Of a DNA stretch of 64,000 bases, positions 19,301-28,117 are shown piece by piece. Both the position numbers and the translations under genes were made by a program. The stretch's first letter is position 1; each line of letters opens with the position of its first letter. The stretch is taken from positions 1,426,001 through 1,490,000 of the forward strand of contig OZ220494.1 in NCBI GenBank assembly GCA_965116215.1, in the 5' to 3' direction. The notes under the pieces are model-generated. The model ran no database searches. It worked only from the letters and a program-made list of their open reading frames with translations, and was not told where the DNA came from. This DNA is from CBDBKL01 sp965116215 (GTDB lineage Bacteria; Bdellovibrionota; Bdellovibrionia; Bdellovibrionales; JAKFYE01).

Positions 19301-19846
19301 AAAAATGTCTATAAGTCCACCCTTCACACAGAGATCGCCAGTACTTTCAACTCGATAGGCATCACGATATCCTATACTATACAGCCAAGTGATATCTGAT
19401 GGGGTGATGGAGTCGCCGATTGAGAGAGTTTTCGAAGATTGATTAAAAGTAGATTGTGGAAGTGTGTACTGTAGAAGGTCTGATATATCAGCAATAAAAA
19501 TGTCTTGAGGCTCAGGTTGTATTAAGTGTGATAACCATTTGAGGCGTTGAAGGACATTTTGACGGTTGGGAAGGACGCCGGAATAACATTTAGATTCTAG
19601 TCCGCCTAATATAAGAGGATTTAAAGAGGGGTCCCAAAACTCTATGGCATTTTTTAGTTCATGAGTCATATGTCTGTTGGGGACAATAAGAACTGCATTG
19701 TCTCTAAGAGTATGATGCTCTGTCTGTGTGAGCATAAAAGAAAGGCTAATCAAGGATGGAGTTCCGATAACATTTATTTTATTTGTTTTTAAATAAGGAG
19801 TGATTAGAGTATCAAAATGTGTTGAGCAGTGTTCTATGGATGTCAT
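16391..19846 (-). CDS. mfd: Mfd, transcription-repair coupling factor
   Basis: Full-length 1151-aa SF2 translocase that removes stalled RNA polymerase and recruits UvrA. In order there is a UvrB-like N-terminal part, the polymerase-interacting CarD-like domain (NNLVVHIDHGVAKFLGL, about 490-550), and the helicase core. The core has Walker A GDVGFGKTEVALRT, the DEEH box (LLIIDEEHRFGV) and GRIGRSSERGHCYL; a C-terminal TRCF domain ends the protein. It ends in a 4-base convergent overlap with the preceding gene. Confidence 0.97.
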   Translation of the reverse strand: MTSIEHCSTHFDTLITPYLKTNKINVIGTPSLISLSFMLTQTEHHTLRDNAVLIVPNRHMTHELKNAIEFWDPSLNPLILGGLESKCYSGVLPNRQNVLQRLKWLSHLIQPEPQDIFIADISDLLQYTLPQSTFNQSSKTLSIGDSITPSDITWLYSIGYRDAYRVESTGDLCVKGGLIDIFSPYHDSPLRLELFGHRIESIRTFDPVHQKSLKQLKTAFLSPASETIYTEEEREYIPKLFADCIKEKTNETHQIQTQLARGSFFQGIEYLTPLFYKNPQTAFQYIKSSSWIWYCNIIEIKKKHASHLSELQTEFDLSSRALPPPSTLFLKDATSIFTNHHLKILFSPIHHDSFKNPLYYKTSKLNELKRHAQENLKSSLSWILHQKKQGKVCFLSAKTQMQARRLQILLDDNNIKSEIVTDYSWNTWISKQKEQTTFIHIIPRPLKQGIVLDNEDLIFIADHELLNLKSSNLRVKKQKSFSSQTQDFIHQFQELKENNLVVHIDHGVAKFLGLKPMKIGGADTEFIQLEYKDGDKLYVPIYRASQIQKYTGLATLDKLGSNTWEKTKIKVKNHLRDIANELLQLYAKRKSSYRPPFPLSNLLYQKFESQFPYEETEDQIKTINDINKDLESSTPMDRLICGDVGFGKTEVALRTVFRVIQAKKQVCVLTPTTVLTLQHLKTFKDRFQQMPVTIESLSRFSTKKEIKITLEKIKEGHADIVIGTHRLLSSDVEFYRLGLLIIDEEHRFGVSHKEKIKKLKLNLDCLSLSATPIPRTLNMSLMGVRDLSLIRTPPRNRLPIRTYVSVYEKQTIKKAIEMELQRGGQIYYVHNRVQSIQQVYEELKNLLPSLRIRIGHGQITDRNLEKNILDFFNHKFDVLLCTTIIESGMDIPKANTMIINNAHLFGLSQIYQLRGRIGRSSERGHCYLIIPNNKIIDTHAQERLRILQENSELGSGFSIAQHDLELRGSGNILGEAQSGHMNAVGYELYATLLEETLHELRKDKTTTKEIEPEINIRIPALIPDKYIHDIRTRLYFYKKLSNIKSTDEIDVIEDELRDQFGPLPDVTLNLLGLMLVRKLCKDLFIQDISSGKNKISLKFTKDTPLSNEKIISLTSQNPTKYKITPDDRMHIFIKHVVWSNIYEELNILMRI

Positions 19847-20013
19847 AAAAAAGATACACTACTCGCAAGAAGTGTTTTTCTAATAGCGACCATGCAGCGC
19901 ATTGTCCAAGAATGTCTTATGAACTCGAGAATGAACTGTTAGCTGATTTATAAACTTGCTCAATGTTTAAGGATTGTTATCTTTAAGATTATCTGTCTTA
20001 TCAAAGGAGTGTA

Positions 20014-20499
20014 GTGGAATCTTTGGTATTTTATTTTTTATCAAGTCTAATTGTAACTCTTGCTATTTTGGTTGTGATACAGGGAAGGGTTTTATATTCA
20101 GTTTTCTTTTTGACTTTATTTATGTTGGCTGTTTCTGGATTGTTTTTTTCTTTATCTGCATATTTTTTAGCAGGTGTTCAAATTTTAATTTATGCAGGTG
20201 CTTTTTTTGCATTTTTCATAATGATTTTTAGATCTATAGATTTCAAAAAAATATCCAAAAAGAGGCGTTGCTCTTTCCTTTTCCCTAAAATGTTAATATT
20301 AGGCTGTTTTTTTGGCTTTCTTTTAGCTATTGTCAATAAAACTCTATATGAGTCATTTTTTGTATTGGAAGTAGAGGGCGGAAGTTTGGATGAGGGAGTT
20401 TATCATCTGTTTTCTAATTATTTTTTAGAGATACTAGTGTGTCTTTTATTAGCTATTTTTATTCTTATCAAGACAAAAGGATACTTTCGTGTGGAGTAG
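20014..20499 (+). CDS. nuoJ: NADH-quinone oxidoreductase subunit J (NuoJ-like)
   Basis: The 161-residue protein has five predicted membrane helices. The NuoJ hallmark is in the third (AGVQILIYAGAFFAFFIMIF; consensus aVQiivYaGAvmvLF). The GTG start has AAAGGAG eight bases upstream. NuoJ is part of the membrane arm of complex I. It overlaps nuoK by 11 bases. Confidence 0.88.
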   Translation: MESLVFYFLSSLIVTLAILVVIQGRVLYSVFFLTLFMLAVSGLFFSLSAYFLAGVQILIYAGAFFAFFIMIFRSIDFKKISKKRRCSFLFPKMLILGCFFGFLLAIVNKTLYESFFVLEVEGGSLDEGVYHLFSNYFLEILVCLLLAIFILIKTKGYFRVE

Positions 20500-20902
20500 T
20501 GTTTCTTTATATCATTATATTATTTTGGGTGTGATAGTTTTTTTAATAGGAGTCCTGGGTCTTATTGTGCGGAGAAGTGCTATTGTTCTTTTAATGTGTA
20601 CTGCGCTTATTCTCAATGGTGTACATATTGTGATTTTTGCCTTTAGCCGATATTATAATAATTTTGATGGTCAAGTTTTAACTATTTTTTCTATCATTTT
20701 ATCGATCGCCGCAATGGGCATAGGGCTTATGATTGCCTCATCTATATATAAACAAAGAGAAGTAAAAGGGAAATATATAAGTGGATCTGAGTTCATCATT
20801 TTACAAGATGGATTTCGATTCTTAAAGAGTCAGAGCATACAATCTTATATATTTTATATGTTCATAGGAATTATTTCTTTAACGCTTTTTTTAATTATCT
20901 GA
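20489..20902 (+). CDS. nuoK: NADH-quinone oxidoreductase subunit K (NuoK-like) with an added C-terminal helix
   Basis: Residues 1-95 show the NuoK pattern (IGVLGLIVRRSAIVLLMCTALILNGVHIVIFAFSR; consensus ELMLNavNL, here TALILNGVHI). The usual pair of conserved membrane glutamates is not obvious: ELMLN appears as CTALILN. About 40 extra residues follow, including a further hydrophobic helix near the end, so the protein is 137 aa rather than about 100. GTG start with AAAGGA upstream. It lies between nuoJ and nuoN. Confidence 0.8.
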   Translation: MWSSVSLYHYIILGVIVFLIGVLGLIVRRSAIVLLMCTALILNGVHIVIFAFSRYYNNFDGQVLTIFSIILSIAAMGIGLMIASSIYKQREVKGKYISGSEFIILQDGFRFLKSQSIQSYIFYMFIGIISLTLFLII

Positions 20903-20912
20903 GAAGGTCTTC

Positions 20913-22142
20913 ATGTTTTTAAATCAGCATTTTTTGTTAGATGATCTTGCAAAAGGTGGAGGACTGATGGTGTTGTGTTGCACAATTGTAGTCAGTCTTC
21001 TATCTCAAAGTGAAAAGAGGAGATCTTTTATTGCCTTTTTATTAATGGGAGCCCTGGGATCTTTTATCATGTGCTCATCTGATCACTTAATTTTATCTTT
21101 TGTGGGTCTTGTGTTTTTGTTTTTATCTGGATCTATAATGATAAAATTGGATGTTAGGGAGGCTCCAGAAGTGGCTTTAAAGCATTTCATTCTTGGTCAT
21201 TTAAGCATTGCCTTTTTTTTAATGGGAATAGCTTTTATATATGGTGTGAGTCAGATACTTGTGATTTCAAGGTTAGCAGAATCTGCACCGGCCTGGATGG
21301 GTTCGGAGCCTCTTTTTATTACAGGAATATTGTTTATAATTGTTGGCTCTAGTTTTTTTCTGACCATTTTCCCTTTTCATTTTTGGGCTCCAGATGTGTA
21401 TCGAAATATTTCTACACCCATGATGGGCTTTTTACTGACCATAAGTAAGATGGGTGTCGTTGTCTTTTTAGCAAGAATCTTTTTAACGTATCCTTTGTTT
21501 GGAAATCAATCTTTTGTTTTTATTTTACAATTGCTATCTATTTTAACTGCTTTTTTAGGATCTATTATGGTCTTTAAACAGGAAGATTTAAAAGGTGTTC
21601 TGACCTACTTTAGCATTGCTCATTCTGGATATATTTTACTGATTTTGGTAGCCTTAGGGGTGAGTTTCTTTCCTGGTGTTCTATTGGGAGTTTTCTTTTT
21701 TTATCTTTTTATTGATAGTGTTATCAATTTGAGTTTATTAGCTTTTCATAAAATTGTTGAAAAAAATCAAAATGACCTTATCCTTTTACAAGATCTTAAT
21801 GGGTTAAATAGAAACAAGCGTTTCTTAGCTATAGGATTGTCTATCGTTCTATTGAGCTTATCGGGACTTCCTCCTGTTTCGGGTTTTTTTTCAAGGGTTT
21901 TTCTTATTGAATCTTTATTAGAGGAGAATTTTGTTCTCTGGGTGATCTGGGGAGTTCTTATCAGTGCAACAATAGGTAGTGTTTATTGTTTGAAAGTTTT
22001 AGCCCGTTTATTTTCTAAAAACCCTCCTCTTTCTATTTTACAGGCGAATCGTGTGAAAGGGCCTATTTTAGTTTTGATTTTATTCAGTATTGTTCTTTCC
22101 TTTGGGGGATTTTTGTCGAAAACATTTGTTTCTCTCTTTTGA
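20913..22142 (+). CDS. nuoN: NADH-quinone oxidoreductase subunit N (NuoN-like)
   Basis: The 409-residue protein has about 12 membrane helices and antiporter-like signatures: PEVALKHFILGHLSIAFFL, IFPFHFWAPDVYRNISTPMMGFL, and LLSLSGLPPVSGFFSRVF. It is shorter than the usual 470-490 aa. NuoN is one of the proton-pumping subunits of complex I. In standard nuo operons, L and M lie between K and N; here they are missing. GAAGG precedes the ATG. Confidence 0.88.
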   Translation: MFLNQHFLLDDLAKGGGLMVLCCTIVVSLLSQSEKRRSFIAFLLMGALGSFIMCSSDHLILSFVGLVFLFLSGSIMIKLDVREAPEVALKHFILGHLSIAFFLMGIAFIYGVSQILVISRLAESAPAWMGSEPLFITGILFIIVGSSFFLTIFPFHFWAPDVYRNISTPMMGFLLTISKMGVVVFLARIFLTYPLFGNQSFVFILQLLSILTAFLGSIMVFKQEDLKGVLTYFSIAHSGYILLILVALGVSFFPGVLLGVFFFYLFIDSVINLSLLAFHKIVEKNQNDLILLQDLNGLNRNKRFLAIGLSIVLLSLSGLPPVSGFFSRVFLIESLLEENFVLWVIWGVLISATIGSVYCLKVLARLFSKNPPLSILQANRVKGPILVLILFSIVLSFGGFLSKTFVSLF

Positions 22143-22190
22143 ATAAAGAGATGTGTTTCCAATGTTTTTAAAAGTTTGTAAACGAAAAGA

Positions 22191-23390
22191 TCATATGCCT
22201 TTTTCTGTTAAAGCTTTCGTCGCTGAACGAAATCCTATTCTAGCCACATGTGAGAGTATTTTTGCGTTAAAACTAAAATGATCGTAGAAAAACATTTCAT
22301 AGTCTTGTGGGTGAGGGTGAATTGCAATTTGGTCAACATGATCTGCTATATCTAATTTTTCTCTTAGGGCATTTAGGAGAATATCTCTGTGTTGATCAGG
22401 AAGTTGGCTTTGTTTAAAATAACTATTCACTATAGATAAAACTTTTTTAAGGTCTTCTTGATTTTTCATGTGTCTTTCAATTTTTTGTTGCACAACTTGG
22501 TAAAGTGCTTGGTTCATAATGAGAGGGATCCCGTATTCATTTAAAGAGCCCATTTTTTTGTTGTAATGATAGGGTTGGATGGAATAACTATTGATGACAA
22601 GATCAGCTCCTTGATCCACGGCTATATGAGTGGATAGAGTGTCTCGAATTTCCCCATCAAAGAAGTAAACTTTTTCATCTTTTTCATTCATAATGCTATA
22701 GGGAGCAAATGCCGGTGGAAGGCTGGCTGAGGCAGCGACAGCATCACTGATCTTTGCATAATTCGCTAATTTGACGCCATTAAGATCATGTGTTTCATCA
22801 AAATCACCAAAGACCACCTTACGACTATGGTCTAATTGGGTCGCAACGATATAGAGTTCATTTTCGATGTCTCGAAATGCGTTTGAGTGAAGTACATTTT
22901 TTCGTAAATATTTTTCAAGCCCTTGAGTGGTGAAGACACCATTGATTTTAACTAAACCTTTTAATAGTGACTCTAGACCTCCAAAGCGAAGTCCTCTTTT
23001 CCGTCTTGTAAAGGGTATGAGTCGAGGGATGTTCTGTTTATTCAGGGAGAAGAGATCCCAATATTTTAATGGCTTTATTGTATTCAGACGAGACGTCGGA
23101 GAAGGGCATTTTTCATGATCTATTTCAAAAGCTTCCATCAGTGATTCTATGGAGTATCCACTGGCTAGAATGGCTGTCATAAAGGCTCCAGCACTGGACC
23201 CCACAAAGAGCTTGACGGGATGAGTTTCTGAAGTGCCTTTGGAGCTGGTATGAAAGTAAAAGCCCTTTTCCTTGAGAGCTAGACAGACACCAATATGAAA
23301 AGCTGCTGCCTTAATACCTCCCCCACTTAAGACCAGTGCTATTTTCTTTTTTTTTTGAATATCTATATTTTGATCAGGTCCCATAAACAT
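22191..23390 (-). CDS. Patatin-like phospholipase / acyl hydrolase
   Basis: The 399-residue protein has the oxyanion glycine motif SGGGIKAA (about 22-29), the nucleophile elbow GSSAG with Ser66, and the dyad aspartate in FFDGEIRD. No signal peptide is visible. Patatin enzymes hydrolyse ester bonds of membrane lipids and can be housekeeping enzymes or effectors. The DGE in place of the common DGG/DGA is a minor variation. Substrate cannot be told from sequence. It is convergent with nuoN and diverges from the HTH gene at 23547. Confidence 0.88.
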   Translation of the reverse strand: MFMGPDQNIDIQKKKKIALVLSGGGIKAAAFHIGVCLALKEKGFYFHTSSKGTSETHPVKLFVGSSAGAFMTAILASGYSIESLMEAFEIDHEKCPSPTSRLNTIKPLKYWDLFSLNKQNIPRLIPFTRRKRGLRFGGLESLLKGLVKINGVFTTQGLEKYLRKNVLHSNAFRDIENELYIVATQLDHSRKVVFGDFDETHDLNGVKLANYAKISDAVAASASLPPAFAPYSIMNEKDEKVYFFDGEIRDTLSTHIAVDQGADLVINSYSIQPYHYNKKMGSLNEYGIPLIMNQALYQVVQQKIERHMKNQEDLKKVLSIVNSYFKQSQLPDQHRDILLNALREKLDIADHVDQIAIHPHPQDYEMFFYDHFSFNAKILSHVARIGFRSATKALTEKGI

Positions 23391-23546
23391 ACCTAAGTAG
23401 ATGAAATTTTTATGATATTCAATTGAATATTCAAGTTATTTTTGAATATGCTAGAAAAACAACGTCTCTTATCTTGTGCTTTCTTTTTTACATGTATAGG
23501 ATATGCAAGTGATCTTTGGATTGGATACTCAAGAGGAAATAAATAT

Positions 23547-23981
23547 ATGTGGATACCATTAGTTGACTATTCAAATAAGTATTCAATCAGCGTATCCACT
23601 TTAAGGCGACGCATTAAATCTAAATCTTTAGAATTTAAATTGGATGGCGGAAAATACTTTATTTTAGATGAGCCTTTGGTGAAAAAAAGCCCTGGGAGGC
23701 GGTCTAAGGTGGAAAAATTTTTGCCAACCTATTTTGAAAATGAAGAGGTCAATCCGGTCAGTACTATTTTATCGGATGATACGCCCTCTTCTGTTTTACC
23801 ACCTCAAGATGCACCCGGGTCCCCCCCGGGTGCTACCTTCTCTGCTGTGGAGGAAGAATCTTGTAAAGAACAATTGGATGAGAAAGACAGTGTGATTTTT
23901 GATCTTCAAAAACAGATTGCTGATTTAAAAACCTTAGTGAGTATTTTGGAATCTGAGATTGAAAGATTAAAATACTTTTAA
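23547..23981 (+). CDS. Small HTH-like DNA-binding protein with a C-terminal coiled coil
   Basis: I start at the ATG at 23547 because GAGGA lies 9-10 bases upstream; the open frame extends back to 23442 but without a better signal. The first ~50 residues (MWIPLVDYSNKYSISVSTLR, then RRIKSK) look like a MerR/excisionase-type winged helix-turn-helix, followed by DGGKYFILDEPL. A proline/serine linker and a C-terminal leucine-heptad stretch (IADLKTLVSILESEIERLKY) suggest a dimerising coiled coil. 144 aa. Target genes are unknown. Confidence 0.7.
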   Translation: MWIPLVDYSNKYSISVSTLRRRIKSKSLEFKLDGGKYFILDEPLVKKSPGRRSKVEKFLPTYFENEEVNPVSTILSDDTPSSVLPPQDAPGSPPGATFSAVEEESCKEQLDEKDSVIFDLQKQIADLKTLVSILESEIERLKYF

Positions 23982-24032
23982 AAATATCCAGAAAATAAAG
24001 ATCATTAAAATAAATTGGCCCAATAGCATCAC

Positions 24033-24050
24033 TCATGGTCAAATTGACCT
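24033..24050 (+). terminator. Possible terminator after the HTH gene
   Basis: GGTCAA ATTGACC followed directly by TTTT forms a short perfect hairpin about 55 bases after the stop codon. It is weak by stem length. Confidence 0.35.
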
Positions 24051-24098
24051 TTTCCCTTCATCGCATGTCTTTTAAATCATGCTTTTTCACAACGGTTA

Positions 24099-24117
24099 GC
24101 GAAATTTTGATTTTCGC
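24099..24117 (-). terminator. Hairpin just after the lon stop codon
   Basis: GCGAAA and TTTCGC arms (6 bp, 7-base loop) begin three bases after the lon stop on the minus strand. There is no T-run, so intrinsic termination is uncertain. Confidence 0.3.
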
Positions 24118-24119
24118 AA

Positions 24120-26552
24120 TTAGGCTGCTGGCGGCGAAGTCGTCTTTTCCTTAGAATGTTGTTTTTTCTTATCAGATGGGCTGCCATTTTTATCTATTTT
24201 CTGGGTATTGAGGGCAACAAATAAAACTTCGTCTAGATGTCTTACAGAGATAAAATTGAGCTTTTCTCTTAATTCATCTGGAATCTCTGAAAGATCTTTA
24301 ATGTTTTGAAAGGGTATAACAACATCTTTAATTCCATGTTGGAGAGCTGCTAAAGATTTTTCTTTAATTCCTCCAATTGGCAATACTCGTCCAGTTAAAG
24401 TTATTTCTCCTGTCATTGCAAGATCATGTCGAATAGAAGTGTCTGTCAGTAAACTGATTAAAGAGGTGGCCATGGCAATGCCCGCCGATGGTCCATCTTT
24501 TGGTGTTGCTCCGGCTGGAATATGTAGATGAAACTCATTTTGTCTAAATATTTTTTCATCAATGTTGAGTTCTTTAGCATGGGCTCGTGCATAGGAGAGG
24601 GCCGCACGAGCGGATTCCTGCATAACATTTCCCATCTGTCCTGTGAGAACAAGCCCCCCTCTTCCTTTCATTTTTATGGCTTCAATGTGTAAGACCTCAC
24701 CACCACAAGGAGTCCACGCTAATCCATTGCAAATTCCGATGAGATCTTCATCTAGTTTTTCTTCGTGAAGAAATTTAGCTGGACCTAAAAAAGTTTCAAG
24801 AAGTTTCGGTGTTATCATTTTTTTATCTTTTTTTCCAAGGACGACATCCTTTGCTACTTTTCGACAAAGACTACCGATTTCTCTTTCCATATTTCTTAAA
24901 CCAGATTCTTTTGTGTAATGTGAGATAAGATGAGTTAATCCTTTGTCTGTAAATTCAATATAATCTTCAGATATCCCATTGGCTTTAATTTGACGATGAA
25001 TTAAATGTTTTTTTGCAATGATCACTTTATCCTGTTGTGTATATCCTGAAAGATGAATCATTTCCATCCTATCCTTTAAGGCGAGAGGAATGGTATCTAC
25101 ATTATTAGCTGTAGCAATGAACATCACGTGACTTAAATCATAATCTACATTCAGATAGTTATCTCTAAATGTATGATTCTGTTCGGGGTCTAGGACTTCA
25201 AGCATAGCAGCACTTGGATCACCTCTAAAGTCGGAACCCAATTTATCGATTTCATCTAAAAGGAAAATTGGATTTTTTGTCTTCACTTGTTTGAGAGCTT
25301 GTATGATTTTTCCAGGCATAGCTCCAACATAAGTACGTCGGTGTCCTCGTATTTCAGCTTCATCTTTTAATCCGCCCAGAGAAAGTCTTAGGTATTCACG
25401 CCCCATTGCTCGGGCAATACTTTTTCCCAATGAGGTTTTCCCAACACCTGGAGGGCCAGCAAAACAAAGGATAGGGCCTTTAAGTTTATTTTTCAGTTGT
25501 CTAACAGCAAGAAATTCTAAAATCCGCTCTTTTATTTTTTCTAAATCATAGTGATCTTCATCTAATATTTTTTTTGCATGATTAAGGTCTAAATTGTCCT
25601 TTGTCTCTCTTATCCAAGGTATATCTATTAACCATTCTAAATAAGATCGAATCATAGAGGCTTCATTCGCATCTGGATGTATTTTTTCTAATCGACTAGC
25701 TTGTTTTATGGCCTCATTTTCCACAGCTTTGGGCATTCCAGCCAGAGATATTTTTTCTCGAAGTTCATTGATTTCTTCCGATTTTGAGTCTGATTCCCCG
25801 AGTTCAGTTTTAATAGCCCTCATTTGTTCACGTAAAAAATACTCTCTTTGACTTTTGTTCATTTCACCTTTGGCTGTATTTCTTATTCGAGTTTGTACTT
25901 GTAAGACTTCCAGCTCACTGGATAAGAGTTGATTAATTAATGTTAATCGCTCCCTATGGTCTGTTGTTTCTAAGATTCTTTGGGCATCTGAAACCTTTAA
26001 TCCTAGGTTGCTAGCAATTAAATCAGCAATACGTCCAGGGTCATTCACTTCATCTAAAACGAGAAGAATATCTGGAGAGAGAAGTCTTCCATGTGCAATT
26101 ATTTTTTCAAGTTGCTCTTTTGCATTACGGAGGGAGGCTTGGATTTCAATGTCGTTATATGAAAGGGTATTTTCTTTTATGTGATCGACTTTAACTTCAA
26201 AATTAGGTTCAGTTTGGACGAATTTTTTAATGCGAGCTTTGGAGACACCCTGAATGAGAATCTTTATTCGACCATCAGTGAGTTTTCTCATGCGCAGAAT
26301 CATGGCAACAGTGCCAACTGTATGTATAGATTCAGGAGTAGGATTTTCTTCTACTAATTCTTTTTGTGAAGATAGAAATATCAATCTATTTTTAGAAAGA
26401 GCGTCTTCCACAGATTGAATAGATGATTGTCTACCCACAAAAAGGGGAATAATCATGTACGGAAAAACGACAATGTCTCTCACAGGTAACATAGGGAGAG
26501 TTTCTGGTATATTTAATGTGTTTCCATCGATGTTTATAGAGTTTGATCCCAT
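24120..26552 (-). CDS. lon: Lon, ATP-dependent AAA+ protease
   Basis: The 810-residue protein has the LonA layout: N-terminal substrate domain (LPMLPVRDIVVFPYMIIPLFVGR), AAA+ module with Walker A GPPGVGKTSLGKSIA and FLLDEIDKLGSDFRGDP, then the serine-lysine protease domain. Catalytic Ser is in KDGPSAGIAMAT and Lys in GGIKEKSLAALQHG. It degrades misfolded and regulatory proteins in the cytoplasm. The tail is charged and S/P-rich. Lon promoters are often heat-regulated, but no such element can be named here. Confidence 0.98.
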   Translation of the reverse strand: MGSNSINIDGNTLNIPETLPMLPVRDIVVFPYMIIPLFVGRQSSIQSVEDALSKNRLIFLSSQKELVEENPTPESIHTVGTVAMILRMRKLTDGRIKILIQGVSKARIKKFVQTEPNFEVKVDHIKENTLSYNDIEIQASLRNAKEQLEKIIAHGRLLSPDILLVLDEVNDPGRIADLIASNLGLKVSDAQRILETTDHRERLTLINQLLSSELEVLQVQTRIRNTAKGEMNKSQREYFLREQMRAIKTELGESDSKSEEINELREKISLAGMPKAVENEAIKQASRLEKIHPDANEASMIRSYLEWLIDIPWIRETKDNLDLNHAKKILDEDHYDLEKIKERILEFLAVRQLKNKLKGPILCFAGPPGVGKTSLGKSIARAMGREYLRLSLGGLKDEAEIRGHRRTYVGAMPGKIIQALKQVKTKNPIFLLDEIDKLGSDFRGDPSAAMLEVLDPEQNHTFRDNYLNVDYDLSHVMFIATANNVDTIPLALKDRMEMIHLSGYTQQDKVIIAKKHLIHRQIKANGISEDYIEFTDKGLTHLISHYTKESGLRNMEREIGSLCRKVAKDVVLGKKDKKMITPKLLETFLGPAKFLHEEKLDEDLIGICNGLAWTPCGGEVLHIEAIKMKGRGGLVLTGQMGNVMQESARAALSYARAHAKELNIDEKIFRQNEFHLHIPAGATPKDGPSAGIAMATSLISLLTDTSIRHDLAMTGEITLTGRVLPIGGIKEKSLAALQHGIKDVVIPFQNIKDLSEIPDELREKLNFISVRHLDEVLFVALNTQKIDKNGSPSDKKKQHSKEKTTSPPAA

Positions 26553-26727
26553 AGTTTAACCCACCTTCTAAATAAATATTCGGAATGTATTGTGATTCTC
26601 TTGAACAAAATATTGTCAGAATAAAAATTTTGATAATAGATTTTTGGAAAAGGTCTTGATTATAAAAAATAGATTTCAGGTCATATAAGGATAAAACAGG
26701 ACTTCAGATCAATTTTATTTTGAAATT

Positions 26728-27081
26728 CTAATCAGAATCTTTTATTTCAGCACCCTCTATACTAAAGCGAGTCCAAGGTATTGCAAGTAATCGCCTTTCT
26801 TCAATCGCTTCTTCTGTCTTTTCACAAATTCCAAAAGTTCCATTTTTAATGCGTAATAGTGCAGAATCAACCTCCACTAATTGTTGTCGGATTCTATTTT
26901 GATGTGCTGACCACTCTTTTTCCGCTGTTATTTGTGCGCTGAGGTCTGCAATGTCACCAGAGAAGTCTCTTTTTTTAAATTCTTCTTGAGTTATTTGATA
27001 TTGTTTTATGAGATCTCTTCTGCAGTCTAGAAGACGTTTTCTGCATCTCTGAGTGAGATTTGAATCGGAATGATTCGACAC
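26728..27081 (-). CDS. DksA/TraR-like protein lacking the zinc-finger cysteines (copy 2)
   Basis: The 117-residue protein has a helical N-terminal coiled coil, then FGICEKTEEAIEERRLLAIPWTRFSIEGAEIKD, which aligns with the DksA/TraR zinc-finger region (YGxCexCGexIxxxRLxAxPxaxxCxxC). Only the first cysteine remains. DksA-family proteins bind the RNA polymerase secondary channel and tune transcription with ppGpp. Without zinc, the fold would have to be held differently. The paralogue at 27555 has the same loss. Confidence 0.78.
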   Translation of the reverse strand: MSNHSDSNLTQRCRKRLLDCRRDLIKQYQITQEEFKKRDFSGDIADLSAQITAEKEWSAHQNRIRQQLVEVDSALLRIKNGTFGICEKTEEAIEERRLLAIPWTRFSIEGAEIKDSD

Positions 27082-27554
27082 TCGTCTCTCCCCCTCGTTT
27101 GGAGAGATTATATGAGGAAAATTGTGATTTTTGTCACGAAGAAAATGATATTGTGCTGCCTATCAATTGCCCAGCGAAGATATTTTTTGTTTCTAATAAA
27201 CACTAAAAAGAGGGCTTTTCTTTTATTCAAAGCAATATTTATTGTGGAAAACTTTTTATCTTACTTTCTCAAGATATAATAGTATGTATTTCAGGATAAA
27301 AACACAGTTTAAAAAACTTGCAATATTATTAAAAATCAAAATTCAAATGTAGAAGTATCATTACCAAGCGATTTGTCAGCATCGGTGCGTTAATCGCTTA
27401 TCTAAAAAATTTCTTTGGTGTTCATAAATTCAAAAGACTTTTTATTATGGCGGTGTATCCAAACACTTAAAATGTTGGAACTCGTCATTTTTCATATCCT
27501 TTTTATTAGGCAATAATTCTTTGTTCTTTTGAGAACACCAGTCAAAGTTTATTT
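27082..27554. other. Intergenic region between the two DksA-like genes
   Basis: This 473-base AT-rich stretch has no credible gene. It contains an 8-bp inverted repeat (AAGCGATT at 27366-27373, AATCGCTT at 27392-27399) with an 18-base loop that could be an operator or RNA hairpin. A promoter for the downstream minus-strand gene is expected here but not clearly seen. Confidence 0.4.
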
Positions 27555-27962
27555 TTAACTCGCATAATGTTTTTCGAGAGACTCTCTAATTTCCGCTCCC
27601 TCAATACTTAATCGTGTCCATGGGATAGCTAAAAGACGCTTAACCTCTATAGGCTCCTCTGTCTCTTCACAAATGCCATATCTTCCTGTTTCTATTTTGT
27701 GTAAGGCCCATTCAATTTCTTTTAAAGTGTGTTGAAGCATAGCATGATGAGTTAGGATTTCGTTCTCTGATATAAGACCAGCACTTTTATCGGCCGGATC
27801 TCCTATTTTACTCATATCACTCATGTTTTTTATTGTACTTTGAATATCCATTAATCTATTTAGGATATCTGACTTTCTTTCTAAAAGCTTAATCTTGCAT
27901 GTATCTATATCTTTTTTTGTTAGAGGCCCCACACTTATCTCCCTTTTTATATAGGTACTCAA
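27555..27962 (-). CDS. DksA/TraR-like protein lacking the zinc-finger cysteines (copy 1)
   Basis: The 135-residue protein resembles the gene at 26728: YGICEETEEPIEVKRLLAIPWTRLSIEGAEI at the C-terminus, with one cysteine where DksA has four. The N-terminal half is a predicted helical hairpin. The shared RLLAIPWTR-SIEGAEI block shows the two are paralogues. A transcription-factor role at RNA polymerase is inferred from the family. It could instead be a structural homologue with a new role. Confidence 0.78.
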   Translation of the reverse strand: MSTYIKREISVGPLTKKDIDTCKIKLLERKSDILNRLMDIQSTIKNMSDMSKIGDPADKSAGLISENEILTHHAMLQHTLKEIEWALHKIETGRYGICEETEEPIEVKRLLAIPWTRLSIEGAEIRESLEKHYAS

Positions 27963-28117
27963 AACCCAGACTCCATTGGTTCTACAAAATCTGGTGTAAA
28001 CCTAGAGAAGCCTCTATCGGCATTTTTGAAAAGAATCTTAAATCTAGATTGATTTCTTATGTCATTATAATCAATTATAATGCTTAGAGATTGTTTTAGG
28101 AAAAGTCGTTAAGAGGG

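Noticed and set aside
20913..22142. NuoM or Mrp antiporter subunit instead of NuoN
   Set aside because: The PFHFWAPDVY and LSGLPPVSGFF blocks and the order after NuoK fit NuoN best.
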